This document shows positions 25,674 to 35,330 of a stretch of DNA of 64,000 nt, in pieces. The stretch spans positions 124,001 through 188,000 of the forward strand of contig OZ251254.1 of NCBI GenBank assembly GCA_965240325.2, in the 5' to 3' direction. Positions within the stretch are counted from its first letter, which is position 1, and each line of letters starts with the position of its first letter. The notes under the pieces were generated by a model, which searched no databases, was not told the origin of the DNA, and saw nothing but the letters and a program-made list of their open reading frames with translations. The position numbers were made by a program, and so were the translations under genes. Origin of the DNA: Rebecca billardiae RCC1528. Its lineage: Eukaryota > Haptophyta.

Positions 25674-25782
25674 CAAAATCAAAAAAGAGGATGCGCGCAG
25701 GATTTGGGGGGATTTTTGTAGGTGGATTTAGGTGTGAAACCGAGCATTTGAGTCCATTTCGCTGCTCATGATTGCGTTTGTA

Positions 25783-27643
25783 CTGCTCCTTAATCCTTGG
25801 ATAGTAAGTAATAGAAGAAATCGGAAGCAAATAGGACGAAGTCATCTGTTATTGGCTTCTTGGCCCAATGCGGGTGGGATTCGAAATCTTTATCTGCGAG
25901 GATTAAGAGCTCTCTGATGAAAGAAGTGTAGTGAGTGTGTCCTAGACAGCCTGAGCGGAAGGGCAATTATTGCGATTGTCATTCAAGATTCCTCACCCCT
26001 TATTGCAAACTGATTCCGAAGCCAATGCGGGTGTGATCGAAAATAAGACTACCAGCATAAGTCGCGTGACGATTCAGATCGCGAGGCGTCATGTTCCGTC
26101 GGTGCCGCCCGGTGCGCACGTGCCGCCCCGTGCGCGCGCGCGGCGGCGTGGCGCGCGGCCGAGCGCCGGGGAGCCTGGGCGGCGGCAGGCGCGCGGCGGG
26201 GCATGCGCTGCCCGAGAAGCTGGCGCACTCGCCCAGCGCCGCCGCGCACACCGCCGCCGACCTCGCGCGCACGCCCTCCGTCAACTCCTCGGCGTCCCGT
26301 CAGTCAGCGCAGGGGCGGAGCCGGAGGGCGCTAACCGGTCGGCGCACAGTGCCGCCGTCGCGGCGACGACGGCGACGACGGCGGCGCACGCGGGCGGCAG
26401 ACGCTGTGCGAGCGCGCCACCGCCGACGCCGTCGCGCCGCCGCTGCCCTTGCCGCACCGTGCCGCCGTCGCAGACGGCAGAGGCCGCGCCGCCGTTGGTC
26501 AACGCGCGCGCACGCGCTGCCACGGCCGCCGCACCGCCGCCGTCGAGATTCAAGATCGGCGCGGGCGTACGCTGCGGCTCGCGCAACGCGCCGCCGCCGC
26601 CGCCGCCGCTCCTCCCGCCCCCGTCCGCCCTCCCGCCCGTCCCGCGCCTCGACGGCGCGCGCCTCCAAAATGTGTGCACCACCGTGCTCCGCGCCCTCGT
26701 GGCAGACGGCGGCGCACGCGGGGCTGCTGCCGTGTGGGCGACGGCGCGCGGCGCGCGACCCGACGTACGCGGCGGCGCTCGGCCGCACGTTCGAGGGGCC
26801 GCTGTGCGCGCTCGCCGCGCCGCCGCTGCCCGCCGCCGCCGCAAGCCGCAAGTCGCTCGCGCGCCGCGGCCGCGGCCGTGAGGAGGCGGGCGGGAGGTGG
26901 CGGCTCGGCGCGCGCTGCGGAGGCGCCGCTGCTGCCGCTGCGCGCGGCGCAGCGGCTTCTCGCGTAGTGGTCGGGCGCGGCGCTGAGTGGCTGCTCTGCG
27001 CGCAGCGCGGCTGCGCACACAACGCGCGTGCGAGCTCGCGTGCACCCCCGGCGCCGCCGCCCGGCTGTCGGACTCGCCAGTGACTCGGCTGCATTCGGCG
27101 CCGCATGGCACCGTCCGACCGTCCGACCGTGTCGTCACAAGCCGGCTGCTGCTCACATTCACAAGCTGCGTGATTCGTGACGAATAAGACAGAACGCGAC
27201 AACTAGCCACTATAGGGCCGTGCGCCGTCAACTTCGTTGTTCACTACCCGAAGATCGGCGTAGCCGATCATATATATATATATGAACAGCTGATATATGA
27301 TGATGATTATTTACATCATATATATATATATTATTTATTATTTGCAGCGCAGCATATTGCGCATGATGCCAGGCGATGATGATGATGACGATACTATTGA
27401 TGCATGATGATGCGACGACAATATATAACTTCGGCCGGGTGCACTGCGGCACGGCTCCGCCGAGTGGGGCCGGTCCGTCTCTGAGTCAAACTTGCTGGAC
27501 TGGCGGCACCATCAGCATCACTGCTGCTGTGATGATGTCAGCATATAGCCGCTGCTGCACGCGGGGCGCAGTCCGGCGAGTGGCAGCGGGGGCGGCCAGC
27601 GCGTCGTCGCCCAAGGCTGGCGCGATGAGCAAGCCAACCGCGC
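25783..27643. other. intergenic, GC-rich degraded ORFs
   Basis: 1.86 kb with long overlapping ORFs in several frames between 25970 and 27230, a pattern caused by GC content. One plus-strand frame (about 26100-26900) has protein-like stretches, but I recognise no family and the frame with the best composition changes along the way. It could be a decayed gene. The AT-rich dispersed hairpin lies at 27269-27337. Confidence 0.4.
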
Positions 27644-29344
27644 TCACGGTGTGGGCTGCGTGGTTGATGGGTGTGCAGTGGCAGCCGACGCGGATGCTTC
27701 CGTGGTGCTGACGTTGCTGCAGTTATTCGCGGCTCCTTCGAGCAGCCGCCAGCCGGTCGCTCTGCTGCCGTCTGCGGCGTCGTACTCGCGAGCGAACGGG
27801 CGGAAGGGGCGCTGGGGGCAGGGCGAGTTCTCCTCCTCGTATGCCGACACGTCTGGCTGCTTGATGCGCTTGCACTTGCCCGGCGCGATGATCTGGATGA
27901 CGATGGCGTCGCGCTGCACAGGGTCCTCCCAGGCGAGCCTGTGCAGGCCATTGGGATCGAAGATGAAGCCGCCGCCGCGCAGGCCCGACATGCGCGCGAT
28001 CCGTGCCGACGGGAACTTCTGCTTCACCCAGGTGTCGCTCAGCCGCGTGTCGACGTCGCACGCGCTCGAGTAGTAGTTGGTGTTGTGCGTGCCCTTCACG
28101 ATGCGCGTCGCGCGCCCAAAGAATTCGGGCACGTCGTGCAGGTAGAGGTAGAGCTTGAGCTGCCGGCCGGCGCCGTCGTGGTGGTAGAAGCTGTCGAGCG
28201 CCTGCTGCTCCGAGGTGAGATGCGCGCCGACGCGGTACGCGCTCCAGTAGAAGTCGTCCTCCAGCCGCAGCGGCGTGTCGAGGTGCGGCGCGAGGTACGC
28301 GCCGAGCGCTCGGTTGAGGCTCTCGTCGCCAAAGAGCGCGCGGAGAGGGGCATCCAGGGTCTGCGGCGCGGCGTGCCAGATACGCCGGTCGCCGTCGCGC
28401 TCCACCTGCGTGTTGAGTGCGTCCATCGCTAGCGCCTCAATCTCCGCCATAGCCTCGTCGCTCACGCCCTTGAACTGGTCGATCTTCACAAAGCCGTCGC
28501 GCCGGAGCAACGCGTACACCTGCGCCGCACGCTCGTCCCCACAGAGCGCCGAGTGCACCTGCTCGCGCGAAGGCACTCGCGCGGGCATGTCCTCCTCGAA
28601 GAAGCGTCGGTTGAACTCGGCCGTGTGCAGCATGCCCGCGGTGCAGGGCCCCGACTGCGGCATCGCCTCCGCGGCGTCCCAGTCCGTCGCACCGAGGTAG
28701 AGCGCGCGCGTGGCTTGCACGCGCAGGTCCGCGCTGAGCGCGCCCACAGCAGCGTTTGGCAGCGCCCGCCTCAGGCCGTCGAGCAGCACTGACATGTCGA
28801 GCCCGTACGGGCGCAGCTGCACGCCGTGGTTCAGCGCTTGCACGCCGATGCGACCGAGCTCTGGGCTCTCGTTCAGCACAGTGCACAGCGTGCGCCTTCG
28901 CTCGACGATCACGCGGCGCATCACCTCGCGGTTGGGCACTGGCGGCGGGGGCAAGCGCGGGTCCTGCACAGGGGCACCGCCGTTGTTCATGACATTGAAG
29001 ATGCGCCTCAAGCCTCGCGGCCCGGGCTCGTTCGCAGCCCCCGGCGGGAAGCTTTCCGTGCCATCGACGGGCGTCGTCCTCTCGGGGAACGCACCCGCCC
29101 CCGCGTCCGCGAACGCATCCATGATCAGGCGCGTGAAGTTCCTCGCCCCCAGAAGCTGCGAGCAGAGGATGTCGGCCGGCTTCGCGACGACGAGTGCTGG
29201 CGCGGTGCGCTGTGCGCGGCTCGGGCGATTCCGTCGGGGTGGCGGCTGCCGGCGCGGCGCGGGTGGCTGCTGCGCCTGCTCCTGCTTCGCCTTGCTGATG
29301 GCAGCCGGGAGACGGCGAAGGGCGTCGGCCAAGATCGTCTGCCC

Positions 29345-29381
<37 letters not shown>

Positions 29382-29680
29382 ACGCCAGCGCCAGCGAGCA
29401 GTGCGAGTGCGGGGTTGTTCTGCTTGTTGGTACTGCCGCCCATCATGGCAGGCCCGAGGAGCGCCCCGGCCCCACCGCCCATGACGAATCCGGCCGCGTC
29501 GTTCGCCACCGGCGACTTCTTGCTCTCTGCCTTGTTGAAGAAGTAGGCCAGCGCCCCGCCCGGGTTCTGCTGCTGCTGCGCGTCAGCTCGGCCGAGAAAG
29601 GCGAGGAGTAGAACGAGCGCACCGAATGCTCCGCCGACAGCCGTACGCGCGGGCCACCGCCGAGAGGAGGCGGGCGCCAT
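27644..29680 (-). CDS. secreted PhyH-like Fe(II)/2-oxoglutarate dioxygenase
   Basis: 678 residues with an N-terminal signal sequence (GALVLLLAFLG followed by ADAQQQQ), then a Gly-rich segment and a helical middle domain without a match I know. The C-terminal third (about residues 390-620) resembles the phytanoyl-CoA dioxygenase family: the Fe-binding HxD is His500-x-Asp502 (YHHDGAG), the distal His is His580 (NGLHRLAWED), and Arg590 sits ten residues on, where the 2-oxoglutarate-binding Arg is expected. With a signal peptide it probably acts in the ER/Golgi or outside the cell, perhaps modifying a protein or lipid; the substrate cannot be deduced. The start is the ATG that gives the signal peptide. 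No intron is needed. Confidence 0.82.
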
Positions 29681-30175
29681 GGGTGCTCGTCGCAGCCAGC
29701 AAGCGACGCTCGACAGGCGATGGGAGCGCGGTCACAGCCGCCACGACACTGTGCTGCCTCGCACCCCGGATTGGCGGACGCGCCGAAAGCAGCGAGCGAC
29801 CGCGAGGCGGCTCGCGCTGGATCCAGCCGAGGGGGCGTCATTCTCGTAACCAATCTCGCGCCGCGTGGCGCCTGCAGTCCCTTAATTGAAGTGCTGCGCT
29901 GCGCCGGCCTCGTTTGACGTTTCCGCTGCTCACGTATTGTCAGCAGGATACCCGTCCGCATACTTCACCGTACCGGTAGTCGTCGTCGCCCAACAACCCC
30001 GCGAGCCAAAAGCGCAACAGTACCAGTATTACCCTCATCCCGCACGCGTACGGTGATCAGTACTAGTCGTAGTGGCAGCGCTACCGCAGACTGCATGCAT
30101 CAGAATACAAGCAGTCCGGACAAGCAAGCACTGGCGCACCCTCGACCGGCAGAGCCAGAGGCGGCAGCTTTGCCC

Positions 30176-30730
30176 TACAGGCAATTGCGGGCAATAAGGA
30201 GCTGTCACGTTAAGAAACTGGGGCTTGCTATCTGCGGATCTGGCCTAGAAACTGAGACTAGCGATTGGCTGGTTCATCGCTATACGCATAGTCACACTAA
30301 GAAACCGGGACTACGTCGTACGCGGCCGATGAGTGGTCCGCCGAGGGCCCGAGGCGCAGTGCCCGTGGGACGCGGCCGCACGCGGCCCGACTACGACGGT
30401 ACACGGGCCAAGTCCCGACTGAGTCTCCTTATGACTGACTCCTGGCCAGTGACACCGCAGCATCCATGCAACATAATGCCACATTTGCTCCAAAATGGCC
30501 GCCCAAAATTTTCGTCGGCCTCGCCGGCCGGGCCTAAAGACTCAGCGGGGGGCTCTGCCCCCCTGTGGCGAGCCTGTGCCCGGCCCCGCGCCTGCGCGCC
30601 GCGCGGCGGGCCGGGACCTAGCGCTAAGAAACTGAGACTCCGTAGGCGCTCGGGCTACCGAACGGCTAAGAAACCGAGAATAGCCGTACGTGAGATTACT
30701 CTGACTTCTTATTGCCCGCGATTGCCTGTA
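30176..30730 (+). mobile_element. 555-bp MITE-like element with terminal inverted repeats
   Basis: The left end tacaggcaattgcgggcaat is matched by an inverted right end ending attgcctgta (one mismatch). Internally, the short motif aagaaacYgRgaYt occurs about five times. A second copy lies inverted at 40189-40716. No transposase is encoded and I see no clear target-site duplication. Confidence 0.7.
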
Positions 30731-31989
30731 CTACTTCCGTTGCCTTACATAATATATTGGCGCCTGGCGCACCTGTGCTCAGCTGCGGCGCAGCTTGCCG
30801 ACGAGACCTGCCCGACTCCTGCCCGTCTGCCACCTCCGTCGGTGCGGCAACTGTCACACAGTCGTAGTATACCTACTTACGCTACCTTCTGATGCTGACG
30901 ATGAAAGGCCGACCGATGCGGCACCCTGCGGCCATCCGATGATCGTCGCGTCAGCAGCAGTCGGGCTGCCGCTTCTTATCAGAAACTTAATATAATCCGC
31001 CGACTACGGCCGAAGTATAATCTGACGATACGATGAACATATCTGAGTCAGCAGCGCGTCGTGAGTCTCAGTCTTCGAGTTCGACGTCTAAGCCTCGGCC
31101 CGTCAGGGCCGGCTCACAGCCTCACTCAGGACTCAAGGAGTCAGGGGCCAGTCAGTGAGGCCGGCGAGTCGCGCGTAGATATCATCATTATTATGCTGCT
31201 GCATCACTATCTGAAGTGGCGTGGCGTCAGCATCATGATGCTGTGAACGGCGGACGATATATATATATATAATAGCACTAGACCCGTTGCACGCGTGAGC
31301 GCCGAAAAAACGACACTTTGGCAGTGATAGTCATCAGCACCGTCGCCGCATCGTGGGCATGCCGCTGCCGCCGCCGGCGGCGGCAGCGGGAGCGTGGCAG
31401 CAGATCTACCACCTTCCGCGTTACGCGCTGCGTCGTGCGCGCCAGGTGGCAGGTTTCCCAGGTCCGCCGCGCGGAAGGCAGCGTGAGCGGTCGGCGAGCG
31501 CACGGAGATGAGAAGTAAGCGCGCATCGTGAGAGCTTCAGCAGCTTGCCCACGCGCTTCACGAAGGCGGTGTGGTTGCGTGCGCACGCCTTCTGTACCCG
31601 TACCCGCGATCAAAGCGTGAGCCACTCCCTAGGTCTTGCCTGCGCATCGCGGGCCGCGCCTCGTCTCCTGAATCCTCGTTCACGAGGACAGCACGTGTAT
31701 CCGTGTACGCGCTCGCGGCCGATGGCGGCTCCCCGCGTCGAGAGCCGTTTGGCTGGAGCCGCATCCAAGGGCATGTATCCTCACGGCCCCACCCGATGCT
31801 GACGCTGAGGTGGCGTGCTTGCCGAAGGTAGCCGCATTGGCTGATCTCTCTGCCTTTGGGCAACCCTTTGCAACCGCGCCGGCTCACGCTGCCAGCGCGC
31901 GCGCGGCGTGGCTTCGTGGTGGACACCTGCCCTGGGTTTTGTCGTTCGTTCTCAGCGACGGTTGGGTCGATTGACATGCGGATTGGATT

Positions 31990-32020
31990 GGTGCATTGCG
32001 AATCGGCTTCGCAATGCACC
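31990..32020. other. perfect 13-bp-stem hairpin
   Basis: ggtgcattgcgaa, five-base loop, exact reverse complement. It stands alone in intergenic DNA. Confidence 0.8.
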
Positions 32021-32677
32021 ATTGCGCTCGGATCGGCGCGGACGTCAGCCATGCGGCAGCGCGAGCGACAAAACCGCGAGATTTCATACGCTTGTCGTTT
32101 TTTCATACGCTCACGGTTACTCACCCGTGCAACGGGTCACTATAGCGCAGACGTGAAGTACAGTATAGCATTAGCAGCATCGTCATCAGATCTAATCAAT
32201 AATATATCAACCGGATCCCTCTCGGGAGACTACTGACCAGGTCCGGCGCACTCTGACGTACTGATGACTCGGGCCACGCACCGGCGGTCCGACTCCGTGC
32301 GACAGACCGTGCCGCCCGGTGCGTACTGCATGACTATACTCGGACCGCGCACTTACTGTCACGGGCTCCGACGGCCGTGCCAGTGCCGGTCGGTCGATCC
32401 GTTAGTGGTATCAGCACCGCCCCTCATATTCCGGCCATACGCAGGCGCGTTAGTGCTCCGTTCCGCGAGACGATCAGTGACCATGCGCACTACGTCGAGC
32501 CGTCGCTGCGAGATCGCGCTGCATCGTACGTGCGTCAGACTCGGCGGAGGGATCGTGACTTCGGCTGGCCGCTGCGCCCGCCGCGACACCCCGATCGACG
32601 AGCACCCGATGATCGGCGGGCATACATGCTGCGAACGGTGAAATCCCATTCGGAGCTGGTTCACGGCCGCTGCCGCC

Positions 32678-33088
32678 TCACTCGTCGCCGAAGAGGAAGG
32701 CCTCCTGCTGGTGCGTTTCCACAACCAGGTCTGACAGCGGGTACGCGACACACGTGCACACCCAGCCGGCTGCCTGCTGGTCCTCGTCGACGACGGTGGC
32801 CTCAGACTGGTCGACTTTGCCGGACACGACCTTCCCGACGCAGCTGTTGCATGCGCCACCGCGGCACGAGTACGGGATCTCGATGCCCTGCGCCTCGGCG
32901 ACGTCAAGGATCGTCTCGTCCTCCGGCACCTCGATCGTCTTCGTCTCGCCGTCCGGGAGGTTGAAGGTGACCTGGTGCATGGCCACGGCGACGCGGGGGC
33001 TCAGAGTCGGGTGTGGCCGTGCGAAGGCGGACGGTGAGCTCCATGCGCTGGACAGGAGCGCGGTGGCGGTGAGGACGGCGGCGAGCAT
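32678..33088 (-). CDS. petF: plastid-targeted plant-type [2Fe-2S] ferredoxin
   Basis: 136 residues. Residues 1-36 form a leader: a hydrophobic stretch (LAAVLTATALLSSAW) followed by SPSAFARP, which resembles the signal-peptide plus Phe-type cleavage motif of proteins imported into complex red-lineage plastids. The mature part has the four cluster ligands Cys75, Cys80, Cys83 (SCRGGACNSC) and Cys113 (CVAYP), with the usual spacing and the acidic C-terminus. It would carry electrons from photosystem I to FNR and other stromal acceptors. It is single-exon, starting at an ATG that gives a full leader. In many red-lineage algae petF is plastid-encoded, so a nuclear copy is notable; it could be a second isoform. 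Confidence 0.92.
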   Translation of the reverse strand: MLAAVLTATALLSSAWSSPSAFARPHPTLSPRVAVAMHQVTFNLPDGETKTIEVPEDETILDVAEAQGIEIPYSCRGGACNSCVGKVVSGKVDQSEATVVDEDQQAAGWVCTCVAYPLSDLVVETHQQEAFLFGDE

Positions 33089-33604
33089 CGCGATGCGGCT
33101 GTCGGACGGTCGGCGGCGCGAGCGGACGCACGGTCCCGTCCAGGACCGTCAGGCCGAAAAGGGGCCGCGAAGCGGTGCTCGGCTGCTCGCCAACTCGCGC
33201 TCGCGCAATTCTGATTGGCCCCTGCGTGGGCGCGCGAGGGCCCTGATTCTCAGTAGTTTGGAAGTCGACAAACCTGCGCGAGTGGGCGCCGCGACCGGTT
33301 GTCCGCGGACATGCTTTGGCCGACATGCGTTGGCGATCGTCGAGATTGATTTCTGAGTGATGATTGCTCGTCATTTCAAAACGCGCACGGCGACGAGGGC
33401 CATGACGGAGCCTGGTGGCATCGTCGCCCCGCCACACACCGAGCGCATCGCCCGTGCCCACGCCGCGCCAGCTCTCTGACGACGCTCGCGTAGCCTGCGC
33501 TTCGCCGCCTCAGACCAGCTGAGCGTCCGCCGGGCGCGCAGAGTCGGAAGAGTCGACGGCGGCCCCGGCGGCGCTGGGCGGCTGGGCGCGCGGCGACGGC
33601 CACG
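33089..33604. other. intergenic, ferredoxin upstream region
   Basis: 516 bp between the ferredoxin start and the 3' end of the palmitoyltransferase gene. It must hold the ferredoxin promoter; I see no recognisable element. Confidence 0.5.
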
Positions 33605-34780
33605 TCAGCGCCGCACGAGGGGCTCGCGCTCGTGCGCGCCGTGCGCGGCCGGCGGCGCCGGCCTCGCCTCCACCGCGCCCGGCGCGGGCGGCGCCTCGAG
33701 GAACGCCGCCCAGTTAGCGCGCACGGCGCGCGCGCACGCGGGCGGCGCGGGCAGCGGGTACGGCAGCCGCGCGCGGTGCCTGAGCTCATAGGAGGTGGCG
33801 CCGCGGCTGACGAGGCGGAGGTGGTGGAGGAGGAGCGCGCCGACGGCGAGGAGGACGAGGAGCATGTACGCCAGCATCGCCAGGTCGAGGCTCGACCGCC
33901 CGGCGCGCACCTCCGCCCACGCGCAGCGCGCGAGCGCGCGCGGCGCGCCCTCCTCGGGCGCGCGCGGCGCCGCGTGCGCGCGAGCGGCGCACGCGTGCCG
34001 GTGCAGCGCCGCGGCCGCGTGCAGCGCGTTGGCGCCGGCCGCGCACCAGATGGCGAGGACGAAGGCAAGGTACGCGCGTGCGTTGCCCAGCCCGATCGGC
34101 GCGTCGACCCACGCGCAGTAGTGGTCGTACCGCGCGACCAGCAGCCCGCTCACGCCGCAGCGGTGCGCGCGCCACGCCGCGCGCGCCGCGTCGCTCGACT
34201 CGGCAGGCAGCGTGCGCGGCGGCGCGTGCGCGCCGCCGAGCGCGAGCACGGCGGCGGCGACGGCGGCGGCGGTGAGCGCGTTGGCGCCGTCGGGCGCGAG
34301 CGGCGCGTACCGCCACAGCCCGTGCGCCGAGCACAGCGCGACCGAGTGCAGCGTCCACGCGAAGAAGAAGCCCGAGCGACGGCGCAGCCGCAGCAGTCGC
34401 TGGTACGCGCGCAGCGCGAGCGCGGGCGTGGCGAGGGTGGCGAGCGCGAGGCCCGCGGCGGAGCGCGCCGCGACGAGCGCGGCGCACACGAGCACGACGG
34501 GCGGCGCGAGGCCCGCCAGCCCGAGGTGCACCGCGCCGCCGCCGAACGGCCACGCGAACCGGATGCGGCCGTCGACGTCGGCGAGCACGCGATCCCACGC
34601 GTCCGCGTCGGCGCCGCGCCCGCGCAGCAGCGCGTCGCACCAGCGGTCGAGCTCGTCGCACTCGCAGCAGAGCTGCAGCATGTGCACAACCTCGCCCTTC
34701 GCGTTCACGTACTCGCAGCAGCACAGCGCCGCCGCCGCGTCGGCGGCGGGCGCGGCCGCGCACGTGCCGCCGGCCGCCAT
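33605..34780 (-). CDS. DHHC-family protein S-acyltransferase with DHYC active site and degenerate zinc finger
   Basis: 391 residues, single exon. The N-terminus has a Cys-rich motif (LCCCEYVNAKGEVVH, then LCCECDELD) like that preceding the membrane domain of ZDHHC23-type enzymes. Hydrophobic segments lie near residues 85-110, 165-183, 233-258 and 305-328. The active site is Asp219-His220-Tyr221-Cys222, followed by AWVDAPIGLGN, so the catalytic Cys is kept and the second His is Tyr, as in yeast Akr1. Several zinc-ligand cysteines of the usual Cys-rich domain are replaced (for example Ser211 and Pro228 where Cys is expected). The family palmitoylates cytosolic cysteines at Golgi or plasma membranes. 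Zinc binding here is doubtful. Confidence 0.85.
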   Translation of the reverse strand: MAAGGTCAAAPAADAAAALCCCEYVNAKGEVVHMLQLCCECDELDRWCDALLRGRGADADAWDRVLADVDGRIRFAWPFGGGAVHLGLAGLAPPVVLVCAALVAARSAAGLALATLATPALALRAYQRLLRLRRRSGFFFAWTLHSVALCSAHGLWRYAPLAPDGANALTAAAVAAAVLALGGAHAPPRTLPAESSDAARAAWRAHRCGVSGLLVARYDHYCAWVDAPIGLGNARAYLAFVLAIWCAAGANALHAAAALHRHACAARAHAAPRAPEEGAPRALARCAWAEVRAGRSSLDLAMLAYMLLVLLAVGALLLHHLRLVSRGATSYELRHRARLPYPLPAPPACARAVRANWAAFLEAPPAPGAVEARPAPPAAHGAHEREPLVRR

Positions 34781-35330
34781 CGCTTAGGCGACTTGCTGGG
34801 TCATCATCACGATGGCGCCCGAGCAAGGTGCGTGCATGACTCAAGACTTGCTTGCTGTGAGCAGGCCCATCGAGCTCACGCGGAGGGCGCCCGCGGCGCC
34901 TTATTCGGGCATATCATCAAAGCGTGTGCGCCGAATGGCGTCGTCCTAGGGCCTGCTGATGAACAGTCCACAGGGCGGTACGCCCGCCTCAAGAAGATCA
35001 GACATCAGCTGATGACCAGTCCGAACAGCCGGGCCTTCGCCGCGACGCGCCCGACGAACCGCCGCGTGCAGAACACAGTGCGCGGCCGCGAAGTTGAGTG
35101 CACGCTGAGCGTGCGAGAGCGGCGCCTCCGCCGCAGCAGCTGTGGGCCGCGCCGCCGCGATGCCCCTGGCACATCGGCCGCGCCTGGGCCCGAGCGCAGC
35201 GCCTGCACACCCGCCGAGCGCGGCAGGCAGCCCCGGCGCGCCGCGGCCCGCCGCGCCCACACCGAGCAAGCCGCGCGCGCCCCCGCCAGCCCCTCCTCGG
35301 CCCCACGCCCCGCCGGGCTCCTCGGCGCCC
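34781..35330. other. intergenic between two minus-strand genes
   Basis: 550 bp between the palmitoyltransferase start and the BBS8 3' end. Nothing recognised. Confidence 0.5.

Larger units (their letters stand above)
15327..25782 (+). repeat. tandem unit 4, split by a copia element
   Basis: Begins inside the last exon of the Pro-rich gene (at the Met-Val-Arg of the IQ segment), carries Rep copy 4 and the extended 3' region, and is interrupted at 18612 by the LTR retrotransposon. The unit resumes at 25674/25679 and ends near 25782, the same point at which unit 3 ends (gattgcgtttgta). Confidence 0.88.
29681..32677. other. 3 kb intergenic region with a TIR element and hairpins
   Basis: No gene that I can support. 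Contains the 555-bp inverted-repeat element (30176-30730), AT tracts near 31255, and a perfect 13-bp-stem hairpin at 31990-32020. The ORFs here are short and of irregular composition. Confidence 0.6.

Noticed and set aside
25970-27231. several 300-residue ORFs on both strands
   Set aside because: Overlapping in many frames as expected at this GC content; no domain or consistent frame.
30053-30892. 279-residue plus-strand ORF
   Set aside because: Mostly lies within the inverted-repeat element; its second copy at 40.2-40.7 kb carries different frames and stops.
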